This document shows, piece by piece, positions 45,360 through 60,808 of a stretch of DNA of 64,000 bases. The notes under the pieces were generated by a model. It was not told the origin of the DNA, searched no databases, and saw nothing but the letters and a program-made list of their open reading frames with translations. The position numbers and the translations under genes are program-made. The stretch's first letter is position 1, and each line of letters opens with the position of its first letter. Source of the stretch: Sphingomonas sp. S1-29 (GTDB lineage: Bacteria > Pseudomonadota > Alphaproteobacteria > Sphingomonadales > Sphingomonadaceae); NCBI RefSeq assembly GCF_026167545.1, contig NZ_CP110678.1, forward strand, positions 1 through 64,000, in the 5' to 3' direction.

Positions 45360-46038
45360 ACCCGCGCGATCTCCATCGCCTGGCTGGTGTAGAAGCCGCT
45401 CGAGATACGCTGGGTGCGGCCGACGCGCGCGGCGGGGATCGCGCCGGCGACCAAGGTCCGCAGCAGCCGGTCGCGCGCGGGGATGATCGCAGGTGCGCGG
45501 TCGCTGCGCGGGAAGAGCTTCCCCGTCGCGTGCATGACGTTGAGCATCGGGGTGGCGGGGGCGAAGGTGAAGAGGATCGATCCGCTAGTGCGCTCGGACA
45601 GGCTGCGCAGCACGTCGACAATGTCGAACGCGGGATAATGGATCAGCGAATCCATCGCGACCACGTGATCGAAGCGCCCGAGCGCGGGGTCGAGCATGTC
45701 GCCGACGCGCCAGTCGATCGACAGCCCCGCCGGCGCCCGATCGCGCGCGACATGGACAAGGCTGCCCGCGATATCGATCGCGACGACATCAGCGCCGCGC
45801 TGGGCGGCCTCGACCGCGAGCGATCCGGTGCCGCATCCTGCATCGAGCAGCCGCAGCCCGGTCATGTCGGCGGGCAGCCACGAGAGCAACGTCTCGCGCA
45901 TCCGGTCACGCCCCGCCCGCACCGTCGCGCGGATCCGGCTGACCGGCGCGTCGGAGGTCAGTTGCTCCCACGTCTTCGACGCGGTGCGGTCGAAATAGGT
46001 TTCGAGCTGGCTGCGGTAGCGGGCGTAAGTGGCGGTCA

Positions 46039-46039
<1 letters not shown>
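45356..46039 (-). CDS. bchM: Mg-protoporphyrin IX O-methyltransferase
   Basis: BchM methylates the ring-C propionate with SAM, before AcsF acts. The protein has 227 residues. SAM motif I is LLDAGCGTGSLAVEAA; the catalytic region includes AMDSLIHYPA and LFTFAPATPMLNVMH. ATG 46039 shares one base with the bchL stop (TGATG). Confidence 0.95.
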
Positions 46040-50568
<4,529 letters not shown>

Positions 50569-50579
<11 letters not shown>

Positions 50580-52125
50580 AATGCGCCTTCGCGTCATAGA
50601 GGGTGTCGAGGCCGATGGTCGGCAGGCCATGGTCGGCGGCGTAGGCTTCGGTGTTGCGGCGGGCCTTGCCGCGCACGAAGAACGGGATCTTGCGAAGCTC
50701 GCGTTCGGCCTCGGGGGTCCAGCCGGTTGCTGGCGCTTCGGCCTCTACGAGAATTTGCTCGGCGGCGGGCTCTACTGCCGCCGGGGTTTGCCCTGCGACC
50801 TTGCCGTGCCCAAGATGGCTCGCCCCTGCGCCGTCGGCGAATTCGAAATCGTCGCGGAACATCGTCAGCAGATGTTCCTCGAGTCCCATCACCAGCGGAT
50901 GGACCCAGGTATCGAAGAGCACGTTCGCGCCCTCGAACCCCATTTGCGGGCTGTAGCGCGCGGGGAAATCCTGGACATGCACCGGCGAGGAGATGACCGC
51001 GCAGGGGATGCCCAGCCGCTTGGCGATGTGGCGCTCCATCTGCGTGCCGAGCACGAGTTCGGGCTGCAGCTCGGCGATCGCGGACTCGACCTCGAGATAA
51101 TCGTCGGTGATCAGCGGTTCGACGCCGTGCTCGGCGGCGGCGGCGCGAAGATCGCGCGCGAATTCGCGATTGTAGCAGCCAAGCCCGACCACCGCGAAGC
51201 CGAGCTCGTCGCGCGCGACGCGTGCGGCGGCGATGGCGTGGGTGGCGTCGCCGAAAATGAAGACGCGCTTGGCGGTGAGATAGGTCGAATCGACCGAGCG
51301 GCTCCACCAGGGAAGATGCGAGGTGTCGAGCGCGGCGGCGGGATCGACGCCAGCCGCCGCGGCGACCTCGGCGATGAACTCGCGGGTGGCGCCATGGCCG
51401 ATCGGCACGGTGCGCACGACCGGCTGGCCGAAGGTCTTCTCGAGCCAGCGCGCGGCGGTGTCGGCGGTCTCGGGATAGAGCGAGATGGTGAAATCGGCGG
51501 CGCCCAGCGTCGCGATATCGGCGGGGCTAGCGCCCAGCGGCGCAACGCAGTGAACATCGATGCCCATCGTATCGAGCAGCCGGGTGATTTCGATCACGTC
51601 GTCGCGGTGGCGAAAGCCGAGCGCCGTCGGCCCGAGCAGGTTGACGCGCGGACGACGGCCCTCGCGCGGCGCGGGGCGGACGTCGCGATCGGCGAGCGTG
51701 CGGACGATCTGGTAGAAGGTCTCCGACGCCCCCCAGCTTTCCTTGCGGCTATAGCTTGGCAGTTCGAGCGGGATCACCGGGATCGGCAGCTGCATCGCCT
51801 GCATCAGTCCCGAGGGGTCGTCCTGGATCAGCTCGGCGGTGCAAGACGCACCGACGATCATCGCCTGCGGGCGATAGCGTTCGAACGCCTCGCGCGCCGC
51901 GGTCTGGAAGAGTTCGGCGGTGTCCTTGCCGAGGTCGCGCGCCTGGAAGGTGGTGTAGGTGACGGGCGGGCGCTTGGCGCGCCGCTCGATCATCGTGAAC
52001 AGCAGGTCGGCATAGGTGTCGCCCTGCGGCGCATGCAGGACGTAATGCACGCCCTCCATCGCGGTCGCGACGCGCATCGCGCCGACATGCGGTGGGCCTT
52101 CATAGGTCCAGACGGTCAGCTGCAT
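50569..52125 (-). CDS. bchB: light-independent protochlorophyllide reductase subunit B
   Basis: BchB with BchN reduces ring D of protochlorophyllide in the dark. The protein has 518 residues. Asp36 (QGDTYAD), the unusual Fe-S ligand, is present, as is the catalytic aspartate in SRSVDSTYL (Asp279). The C-terminal Pchlide-reductase helical tail ([20 protein letters not shown]) is intact. It follows bchN by four bases. Confidence 0.96.
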
Positions 52126-52129
52126 CGCC

Positions 52130-53913
<1,784 letters not shown>

Positions 53914-53943
53914 TGCTGCCTCACCTCATCGTTCGTTGCCCGG

Positions 53944-53972
53944 ATGATGAGCTTGACGCCAACAAGTGTCAA
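53944..53972 (-). promoter_or_regulatory. predicted promoter of the bchF operon
   Basis: Reading on the reverse strand, TTGACA (53972-53967) is a perfect -35. It is followed after exactly 17 bp by CATCAT (53949-53944), a fair -10. Transcription would start about 25 bp before the bchF ATG. Both elements lie within the paired PpsR-like boxes, as expected for repression. Confidence 0.6.
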
Positions 53973-53984
53973 ATAGAATTGACG
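53967..53984. promoter_or_regulatory. PpsR/CrtJ-type box between bchF and aerR
   Basis: TGTCAAATAGAATTGACG differs from TGT-N12-ACA only in the last base, with TGTCAA/TTGACG symmetry. A weaker second box (CGG-N12-ACG, 53941-53958) keeps one half-site and lies exactly 8 bp away, over the -10 of the bchF promoter. Confidence 0.65.
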
Positions 53985-54133
53985 TCCAATTATTTTTACA
54001 TGTGGTGCGGTGCAGCGCGTTTCGCGGGTTGTGATGCATCCGTAACAGGCATAGCATCGCCCGAGTCGATGGAGCCAAAGGTGGAGCGCCGACAGTATCG
54101 CGTATGCTTCGATAGTGGCTGGAGACCGCACGA

Positions 54134-55021
54134 ATGGCATCGACCTACCCGTCCGGAAAAATATCCCCCGCCATGGTTTCGCGCGAGCGCAGTGGTGCGC
54201 GACCGTCGCATCCAATGCGCCGCTCGCCGCAATTCCAGCGCGCCGACCCGGTCGCGCTATCGACGCTGATCGAATGCGAAGTGATCCCGCGGCTGATGGG
54301 TGCGCGGCATCGCAGCGGCGGCCAGGCAGTGCCGGTCGAGATGCCCGTCATCTCGCCGGCGGAGGTCGAAGCCTTCACCCCATTGACGCTGCAGGTCGAG
54401 GCCGACGAGCTGCTGGCACTGGTCGAAGCGATGCTTGCGCGCGGTGTGACTGCCGAGGCCCTGCTGCTCGACCTGCTCGCCCCCGCGGCGCGGACGCTGG
54501 GTGAATATTGGAAGGACGATCGCTGCGATTTCGTCGATGTGACGATGGGGCTGTGGCGGTTGCAGGAGGTCGTGCACGAACTCGCGGCCCGCGTGCCATT
54601 GGCGGGCGGTCGCGCCAATGACGTGCGCCGAGCCTTGTTCGCGGTGGTGCCGGGCGACCAGCACAGCTTCGGACCGATGGTGATCGAGCAGGTTTTCTCG
54701 CGCGCCGGCTGGGACACCGATCGGCTGGGCGAAAGCACGGCGGCGTTATTGTGCGAGCGATTGTCGGGGAGTTGGTTCGACATTGCTGGATTGACCGGCG
54801 GCAGCGAGTGCCATATCGGCGCGCTGCCATCGGTGATCCTTGCGATGCGCAGCGTCTCGCGCAACCCGCATCTTCGCGTGCTGGTGGGCGGACCTGCCTT
54901 CCTTGAAAATCCGGCGCTCGTTGACGATGTAGGTGCCGACGGCACTGCACCCGACGCGCGTGCGGCATTGGCACTTGCCGATGCCATGGTACAGGACGTC
55001 GCTTTTCAAACCGGGGGCTGA
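54134..55021 (+). CDS. aerR: B12-binding photosynthesis regulator AerR/PpaA
   Basis: AerR/PpaA modulates PpsR/CrtJ in response to light through bound cobalamin. The protein has 295 residues. An N-terminal variable part is followed by a B12-binding helical region with LGEYWKDDRCDFVDVTMGLW (122-141). The cobalamin-binding domain has DQHSFG (Asp175, His177, Gly180), matching the D-x-H-x-x-G signature. ECHIGALPSVILAMR and VLVGGPAFLEN follow. There is no DNA-binding helix-turn-helix. It lies directly upstream of ppsR. Confidence 0.9.
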   Translation: MASTYPSGKISPAMVSRERSGARPSHPMRRSPQFQRADPVALSTLIECEVIPRLMGARHRSGGQAVPVEMPVISPAEVEAFTPLTLQVEADELLALVEAMLARGVTAEALLLDLLAPAARTLGEYWKDDRCDFVDVTMGLWRLQEVVHELAARVPLAGGRANDVRRALFAVVPGDQHSFGPMVIEQVFSRAGWDTDRLGESTAALLCERLSGSWFDIAGLTGGSECHIGALPSVILAMRSVSRNPHLRVLVGGPAFLENPALVDDVGADGTAPDARAALALADAMVQDVAFQTGG

Positions 55022-55062
55022 CGGTAGGCTTCCTCTTACATGCGGAGCGTTGCGGATCGTCG

Positions 55063-56496
55063 ATGACCAGGCATCCCGCCCCCGCTGGCCCTAGTGGCTT
55101 TTCGCAGCCTGACCGCTATCCTGGTCCGCTCGATTCGAATGCGGCCGCCCAGATGCTTGCGGCCGCGGGCGATGTGTCGCTGGTGCTCGACAGCGCCGGC
55201 ACGATCCTCGATATCGCCATTGCCGAGCGCGATATGGTCGCGCTCGGGTTCGGCAATTGGGCGAATCGCGACTGGCGCGAGACCGTCACCAAGGACAGCC
55301 GGGCGAAGATCGACGAAATGCTCGCCGACGCCGTAGCCGGGGCACCCGCGCGCTGGCGCCAGGTGAACCAGACGACTGACGATGGCGAAGTGCCGGTACG
55401 CTATCTCGCGATGGCGCTCGGTAACGACGGGCGTGTCATCGCGATCGGCCGCGACATGCGCGCGCAGGCGGCGACCCAGCAGCGGTTGATCCAGGCACAG
55501 CAATCGCTCGAGCGCGACTATATCCGCTTGCGGCAGGTCGAGGCACGCTATCGGCTGCTGTTCGACATGGGGCGCGAGGCGGTGCTGGTTGTCGACGCCG
55601 CGACTCGGCGGATCCGCGAGGCCAATGTCGCCGCGCATCGGCTGGTCGATGCCAAGCCCGGTGCGCTGGTCGATCAGCCCGCGACGATCCTGGTCGAAGC
55701 CGCCGAGCGCGAGCGCATGGTGGCCTATCTTGGCGCCGCCGCGGTGTCGGCGACCCCGCCGACCGAGGCGATGGCGCTGCGCAAGGGCATCGGCGAGGGC
55801 CGATTCGTCGCGACCCTTTTCCGCCAGGAGCGCGCGTCGCTGCTGCTGGTGCGGATCGAACCGGCGGCGGTGGTGACCCCCGATCCGGGCGAGACGGTGC
55901 AGCTGCGCGATGTCGTCGATGCGCTGCCCGATGCCTTCGTGCTCGCCGATTCGGAGATGCGCGTCTTGACCGCCAACGCCTCGTTCCTCGAACTTGCCGA
56001 ACTGCCGGTGCTCGAGCGGATGACCGGCGGCTCGCTCGGCCAATGGCTGGGGCGCCCGGGGATTGACCTCGAGGTGATCGAAACCCAGCTGCGCGAACAC
56101 GGCACGGTACGCAACGTCGCGACGATCGTTCGCGGCAGTGCGGGCGGCGAGGAAGAGGTCGAGCTTTCGGGGGTCGCGGTGCCGGGCACCGACGGGTCGA
56201 TGCATTATGGCTTCACGATCCGCACGCTCGCGCGTCGCATGGTCGATACCGCGCAGCCCGGACGCGAAGTGCCGCGGTCGGTCGAGCAGCTGACCGAGCT
56301 GGTCGGGCGGATGTCGCTCAAGGAGATCGTCCGCGAGAGCACCGATCTGATCGAGCGATTGTGCATCGAGGCGGCGCTGGCGCACACGTCGGACAATCGC
56401 GCTTCGGCGGCCGAAATCCTGGGGGTGAGCCGGCAGAGCCTCTATTCCAAGCTCCACCGTCACGGGCTTGGGAGCCTCACGAGCGAGCCTGAATAG
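55063..56496 (+). CDS. ppsR: photosynthesis gene repressor PpsR/CrtJ
   Basis: PpsR represses bch, crt and puc-type genes under oxygen or light. The protein has 477 residues: an N-terminal region and PAS-type domains (about 35-145, 160-270 and 300-410), with a coiled coil near 140-160 (QQRLIQAQQSLERDYIRLRQ). A Fis-type helix-turn-helix (about 440-470, ASAAEILGVSRQSLYSKLH) ends the protein. The only cysteine is Cys434 (LIERLCIEAAL), matching the HTH-proximal redox cysteine of CrtJ/PpsR. The second cysteine of Rhodobacter PpsR is missing. It follows aerR by 41 bp. Confidence 0.95.
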   Translation: MTRHPAPAGPSGFSQPDRYPGPLDSNAAAQMLAAAGDVSLVLDSAGTILDIAIAERDMVALGFGNWANRDWRETVTKDSRAKIDEMLADAVAGAPARWRQVNQTTDDGEVPVRYLAMALGNDGRVIAIGRDMRAQAATQQRLIQAQQSLERDYIRLRQVEARYRLLFDMGREAVLVVDAATRRIREANVAAHRLVDAKPGALVDQPATILVEAAERERMVAYLGAAAVSATPPTEAMALRKGIGEGRFVATLFRQERASLLLVRIEPAAVVTPDPGETVQLRDVVDALPDAFVLADSEMRVLTANASFLELAELPVLERMTGGSLGQWLGRPGIDLEVIETQLREHGTVRNVATIVRGSAGGEEEVELSGVAVPGTDGSMHYGFTIRTLARRMVDTAQPGREVPRSVEQLTELVGRMSLKEIVRESTDLIERLCIEAALAHTSDNRASAAEILGVSRQSLYSKLHRHGLGSLTSEPE

Positions 56497-56535
56497 CGGG
56501 CTCGTTGCCGCGACGGTGAGTTTTACACTCAGAAC

Positions 56536-56553
56536 TGTCAATTTTGTTTGACG
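56536..56553. promoter_or_regulatory. PpsR/CrtJ-type box before bchG
   Basis: TGTCAATTTTGTTTGACG fits TGT-N12-ACA except for the last base. A half-site (TTTTACA, ending at 56527) lies exactly 8 bp upstream, again echoing a paired layout. It is 29 bp before the bchG ATG. Confidence 0.55.
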
Positions 56554-56582
56554 CTCTTGGCGGGTGGGCATAGCCTGCCGCC

Positions 56583-57491
56583 ATGGCCGAGACCTCGACT
56601 CATCCGCCGATCACCCGGGTCCCCGCGGCGCGCGACGTGCTCGAGCTGCTCAAACCGATCACCTGGTTTCCACCGATGTGGGCGTTCCTGTGCGGGGTTG
56701 TCTCGTCGGGCGTGCCGCTGGGCGACCGCTGGCCGTTCCTGATTGCGGGCATCCTGCTGACCGGCCCCCTAGTGTGCGGCACCAGCCAGGCGGTGAACGA
56801 CTGGTTCGACCGGCATGTCGATGCGATCAACCAGCCCGAGCGGCCGATCCCCTCGGGCCGGATCGGCGGCCAATGGGGGCTGGCGATCGCGGTGATCGGC
56901 AGCGTGCTGTCGGCATTGGTCGCCTGGGTCACCGGGCCATGGGTGTTCGTCGCGACGCTGGTAGGGCTCGCGCTCGCCTGGGCGTATAGCGCGCCGCCGC
57001 TTCGGCTGAAGATCAACGCGATCCTCGGGCCGGGCGCGGTGGCGCTGAGCTACGAAGGGCTGACCTGGTTCACCGGTGCCGCGGTGATGGCGGGCACCTT
57101 GCCCGGCGCGCCGGTGCTGGTGATCCTGCTGCTCTACAGCGTTGGCGCGCACGGCATCATGACGCTCAACGATTTCAAGGCGGTAGAGGGCGATCTCGCG
57201 ACCGGGGTGCGTTCGCTGCCCGCGATGCTCGGCATCGATCGCGCGGCGCGGGTCGCCTGCCTGACGATGCTGCTGCCGCAACTGGTGGTGGTCGCCTTGC
57301 TGCTACGCTGGGATCATCTGATCGTCGCCGGCGTCGTCGCCTTGCTCGTGATCGGCCAGCTCGCGGCGATGGTGCGGCTGCTGCGCGATCCGCGCGCAAT
57401 GACGCCCTGGTATGCCGCGACCGGGGTGTCGATGTACGTGCTGGGCATGCTGGCATCGGCGTTCGGGCTGGGGGGCGTGTGGGGATTGTGA
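56583..57491 (+). CDS. bchG: bacteriochlorophyll synthase (prenyltransferase) BchG
   Basis: BchG attaches the geranylgeranyl or phytyl chain to bacteriochlorophyllide a. The protein has 302 residues with about nine membrane helices (UbiA family). Prenyl-diphosphate motifs: NDWFDRHVDAINQPERPIPS and LNDFKAVEGDLATGVRSLP. ATG 56583. It starts the operon bchG-pucC-like-bchP-tspO. Confidence 0.96.
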   Translation: MAETSTHPPITRVPAARDVLELLKPITWFPPMWAFLCGVVSSGVPLGDRWPFLIAGILLTGPLVCGTSQAVNDWFDRHVDAINQPERPIPSGRIGGQWGLAIAVIGSVLSALVAWVTGPWVFVATLVGLALAWAYSAPPLRLKINAILGPGAVALSYEGLTWFTGAAVMAGTLPGAPVLVILLLYSVGAHGIMTLNDFKAVEGDLATGVRSLPAMLGIDRAARVACLTMLLPQLVVVALLLRWDHLIVAGVVALLVIGQLAAMVRLLRDPRAMTPWYAATGVSMYVLGMLASAFGLGGVWGL

Positions 57492-58807
57492 CCGCCCCGC
57501 TCGGCTGGGGCGGCATCGTCCGCCTGGGGCTGGTGCAGAGCGCGATCGGCGCGATGGTGATGCTCGCGACCTCGCTGCTCAACCGGGTGATGGTAGTCGA
57601 ATATGCGCTACCCGCAGCGTTGCCCGCAGGATTGGTGGCGTTCCATTATGCGGTGCAGCTCTCGCGGCCGCTGTGGGGACATGGATCGGATCGCGGCCAT
57701 CGGCGCACGCCGTGGATCGTCGGCGGGATGGCGGTGCTGGCGCTCGGCGTCGTGCTCGCGGTCGATTCGCTGGCGTTGCTCGCGATCGGATCGGTGGCGG
57801 GCTATGCGATGGCGATCCTTGCCTTCGCGATGATCGGCGGCGGGGTAGGGGCGGCGGGCACCTCGCTGCTCGCGCTGCTGGCGACCCGTGTCGCGCCCGA
57901 TCGCCGGCCAGCGGCTGCGGCGATCACCTGGATCATGATGGTGGCGGGGATCATCGCCAGCGCGGGCGTCGCGGGGGCGTTGCTCGATCCCTATTCGCTG
58001 CCGCGGCTCGCGATGATCGTGAGCGCGATCGCGCTGGTCGCGTTTCTCGTCGCGCTCTTGGCGGTCCAGGGCATCGAATCGAGCGGTGACCGGATGCAGT
58101 CGGCGGCAGCGCCGATCGCGCGCGAGCGCTTCGGCGACGCGATCGCGGCGATGCTCGCCGATCGCGATGCGCGGCGCTTCACCGCCTTCGTCTTCGCCTC
58201 GATGCTTGCTTATTCGATGCAGGACATGATCCTCGAACCCTTTGCGGGCCTGGTTTTCGCCTATTCGCCCGGCGAGTCGACCAGCCTTGCGGGCATCCAG
58301 CATATGGGTGTCCTGGCGGGGATGATCGCGGTCGGCGTCGGCGGCAGCGCATTCGGCGGGCGCAGCGCGATAGGGCTGCGGCGCTGGATCGTCGGCGGGT
58401 GCGTCGGTTCGGCGGTCGCGCTGGCGGGGCTGGCGATGGCAGCGCAGGCGGGTCCGGGCTGGCCGCTAGCGCTCAACGTCGCGCTGCTGGGGTTTGCCAA
58501 CGGCGTGTTCGCGGTCGCCGCGATCGGCACGATGATGGCGCTCGCGGGCGCTGCGGGCGATGGCCGCGCGGGAATGCGGATGGGCGTATGGGGCGCGTCG
58601 CAGGCGATTGCGTTCGGGCTCGGCGGGCTGATCGGTGCGGTCGGGGTCGACTGGGGGCGCGCGGTCACCGGCGACGACTCCGCGGCCTTCGCCCTGGTCT
58701 TTGGCGGCGAGGCGGCGCTGTTCGTATTTGCCGCCGCGCTCGCGATCGGTGCGGCCACCCGGCGCGCACCCATGGGACATCTCGAACTGGCGGAGCTGGC
58801 ACGATGA
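57488..58807 (+). CDS. PucC-family transporter-like protein between bchG and bchP
   Basis: A 439-residue 12-helix protein of the PucC/LhaA family (the bch2/orf428 position of other phototrophs). Blocks: LATSLLNRVMVVEYALPA, QLSRPLWGHGSDRGHRRTPW and QDMILEPFAGLVF. GTG 57488 overlaps the bchG stop (GTGA). A GTG nine bases earlier is also possible. With bchG and bchP on either side, a role in handling bacteriochlorophyll during its final steps is inferred. Confidence 0.9.
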   Translation: MTAPLGWGGIVRLGLVQSAIGAMVMLATSLLNRVMVVEYALPAALPAGLVAFHYAVQLSRPLWGHGSDRGHRRTPWIVGGMAVLALGVVLAVDSLALLAIGSVAGYAMAILAFAMIGGGVGAAGTSLLALLATRVAPDRRPAAAAITWIMMVAGIIASAGVAGALLDPYSLPRLAMIVSAIALVAFLVALLAVQGIESSGDRMQSAAAPIARERFGDAIAAMLADRDARRFTAFVFASMLAYSMQDMILEPFAGLVFAYSPGESTSLAGIQHMGVLAGMIAVGVGGSAFGGRSAIGLRRWIVGGCVGSAVALAGLAMAAQAGPGWPLALNVALLGFANGVFAVAAIGTMMALAGAAGDGRAGMRMGVWGASQAIAFGLGGLIGAVGVDWGRAVTGDDSAAFALVFGGEAALFVFAAALAIGAATRRAPMGHLELAELAR

Positions 58808-59997
58808 ATACCGCAGCAAGAACGACGTATGATTACGACGTGGTGGTGGTCGGTGGTGGCCCGTCGGGCGCGACCGCCGCGACCGATCTGGCGCGGCTGG
58901 GCCGGCGGGTGCTGCTGCTCGATCGCGGCGGGCGGATCAAGCCGTGCGGCGGCGCGATCCCGCCGCGCGCGATCGAGGATTTCGCGATCCCCGATCATTT
59001 GCTGGTGGGCAAGGCGCGCACCGCGCGGATGGTCGCGCCTTCGGGCAAGACCGTCGATATGCCGGTAGGCGACGGCTTTGTCGGCCTGGTCGACCGCGAG
59101 ACCTTCGACGAATGGCTGCGCGCGCGCGCCGCGCTCGCCGGCGCCGAACGCCGCACCGGCACCTTCGAAACCGTCGAACGCGACGGCGACGGCGCCGCGA
59201 TCGTCGTCTTCCGCGAAAGCCGCCACGCCGAGCCGCAACGGGTGCGCGCCGCCAGCGTCATCGGCGCCGACGGCGCGCGATCGGGCGTGGCGCAGGCGAC
59301 GCTCAAGGGCGAGCGCACCCCGTGCGTCTTCGCCTATCACGAGATCATCCGATCGCCCGCCAACGACCCGAGCTTCGACCGCAGCCGCTGCAACGTGATC
59401 TATCAGGGGCATTTGTCGCCCGATTTCTACGCCTGGGTCTTCCCGCACGGCGACACTGCGAGCATCGGGGTGGGCAGCGCCAACAAGGGCTTCCCGTTGC
59501 GCGACGCGGTCGCCCGGCTGCGCGCCGATAGCGGCTTGACCGATTGCGAGACGATCCGCTGCGAAGGCGCGCCGATCCCGCTCAAACCGCTCAAGCGCTG
59601 GGACAATGGCCGCGACGTGATCGTCGCGGGCGACGCCGCGGGGGTGGTCGCGCCGGCATCGGGCGAGGGCATTTACTATGCGATGGCATGCGGGCGGTTC
59701 GCGGCCGAATCGGTCGATGCGTTCCTCACCACCGGCGACGCACGCGCGCTCAAACAGGCGCGCAAGCGCTTCATGCGCGAACATGGCCGGGTGTTCTGGA
59801 TCCTCGGGATCATGCAATATTTCTGGTACCGCAACGACAAGCGCCGCGAGCGCTTCGTCAAGATGTGCGAGGATCCCGATGTCCAGAAGCTGACCTGGCA
59901 GGCCTATATGCACAAGCGGCTGGTGCGCGCCGATCCGATGGCGCACGTGCGAATCTTCTTCAAGGACATGCGCCACTTGCTGGAGTCGGCGACATGA
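58804..59997 (+). CDS. bchP: geranylgeranyl reductase BchP
   Basis: BchP reduces the geranylgeranyl tail of bacteriochlorophyll to phytyl. The protein has 397 residues: an FAD-binding fold VVVVGGGPSGATAATDLARL (about 13-32), then KPCGGAIPPRA, the GDAAGVVAPASGEGIYYAM block and a C-terminal helical part (IMQYFWYRNDKRRERFVKMC). Overlaps its neighbours by ATGA on both sides. Confidence 0.96.
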   Translation: MNTAARTTYDYDVVVVGGGPSGATAATDLARLGRRVLLLDRGGRIKPCGGAIPPRAIEDFAIPDHLLVGKARTARMVAPSGKTVDMPVGDGFVGLVDRETFDEWLRARAALAGAERRTGTFETVERDGDGAAIVVFRESRHAEPQRVRAASVIGADGARSGVAQATLKGERTPCVFAYHEIIRSPANDPSFDRSRCNVIYQGHLSPDFYAWVFPHGDTASIGVGSANKGFPLRDAVARLRADSGLTDCETIRCEGAPIPLKPLKRWDNGRDVIVAGDAAGVVAPASGEGIYYAMACGRFAAESVDAFLTTGDARALKQARKRFMREHGRVFWILGIMQYFWYRNDKRRERFVKMCEDPDVQKLTWQAYMHKRLVRADPMAHVRIFFKDMRHLLESAT

Positions 59998-60485
59998 CGA
60001 CGCTCGGCCGCGCGGGGATATTCCCGGTTGCGATCGCCGCGGTCGCCGCGACCTTCGTCGCGATCGTCGGTGCGACGATGACCGATCTCGGCCCCTGGTA
60101 TCGCGCGCTCGCCAAGCCCGATTGGGCGCCCCCCGACGCGCTGTACGGCGTCGCATGGACCCTGGTGTTCGCGACCACCGCGCTCGGCAGCGTCACCGCC
60201 TGGCGCGCGATGGGCAGCCGCGCCGCCGCCGACTGGCTGATCGGGCTGTTCGCCTTCAACGGCTTCCTCAACATCCTGTGGAGCCTGTTGTTCTTCCGGC
60301 TCCAGCGCCCCGATTTGGCGGCGATCGAGGTGATCGTGCTCGGCATATCGGTGCTCGGGCTGACGCTGTTCGCCGCGCGATATTCGCGGATGGGGGCGAT
60401 GCTGTTGCTGCCCTATCTCGGCTGGGTGTTGCTCGCAGGCGCGCTCAACTGGGAAATCGTCCGGCTCAACGGGCCGTTCGTCTGA
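59994..60485 (+). CDS. tspO: TspO/CrtK tryptophan-rich sensory protein (second copy)
   Basis: A 163-residue five-helix TspO protein. Motifs: WYRALAKPDWAPPDALYGVAW, LLFFRLQRPDLAAIEV and LPYLGWVLLAGALNWEI. In Rhodobacter TspO (CrtK) acts in oxygen-dependent control of photosynthesis genes, probably by moving or sensing porphyrins. It is coupled to bchP by ATGA. It differs clearly in sequence from the first copy at 19394. Confidence 0.93.
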   Translation: MTTLGRAGIFPVAIAAVAATFVAIVGATMTDLGPWYRALAKPDWAPPDALYGVAWTLVFATTALGSVTAWRAMGSRAAADWLIGLFAFNGFLNILWSLLFFRLQRPDLAAIEVIVLGISVLGLTLFAARYSRMGAMLLLPYLGWVLLAGALNWEIVRLNGPFV

Positions 60486-60724
60486 ACGCCTTTTTCGCCA
60501 GCGGCCATGCGGTCGATCTGGTGCTGGTGGTGCTTGCCGCGGAGTTCGCGTGGCTGGTCACGCGCGGCGGTTGGCGCGCGTCGGACGCCGCGTTTCGATT
60601 GCTACCCGGAGCGCTGATGCTGCTGGCGACGCGCGGCGCGTTGACCGGCGCGGCATGGCCCTGGATCGCGCTGCCGCTGCTGGCGTCGTTCCCGGTGCAT
60701 CTGCTCGACCTGCGCAGGCGATAA
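60482..60724 (+). CDS. small hydrophobic protein after tspO, start uncertain
   Basis: An open frame of 80 codons. It has two to three hydrophobic segments (AVDLVLVVLAAEFAWLVTR, LLPGALMLLATRGAL, AWPWIALPLLASFPVHLLDL) and ends in a basic tail. No ATG, GTG or TTG precedes the conserved-looking LNAFFASGH. CTG 60482, overlapping the tspO stop, would be the start; otherwise a GTG around codons 15-18. I do not recognise it beyond a small membrane protein. Confidence 0.5.
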   Translation: MNAFFASGHAVDLVLVVLAAEFAWLVTRGGWRASDAAFRLLPGALMLLATRGALTGAAWPWIALPLLASFPVHLLDLRRR

Positions 60725-60759
60725 GGCGGTCGCTCACAGCTTCAGCACGCGCCACCAAT

Positions 60760-60794
60760 AAAAAGCCGCCCCGGTCGCCCGGAGCGGCTTTTGG
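60760..60794. terminator. bidirectional terminator between the bchG operon and cytochrome c gene
   Basis: AAAAGCCGC and GCGGCTTTT form a strong stem with A and T runs on either side, between convergent genes. It fits a rho-independent terminator for both strands and closes the photosynthesis cluster. Confidence 0.8.
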
Positions 60795-60808
60795 CATTCC
60801 AGCCCGTC

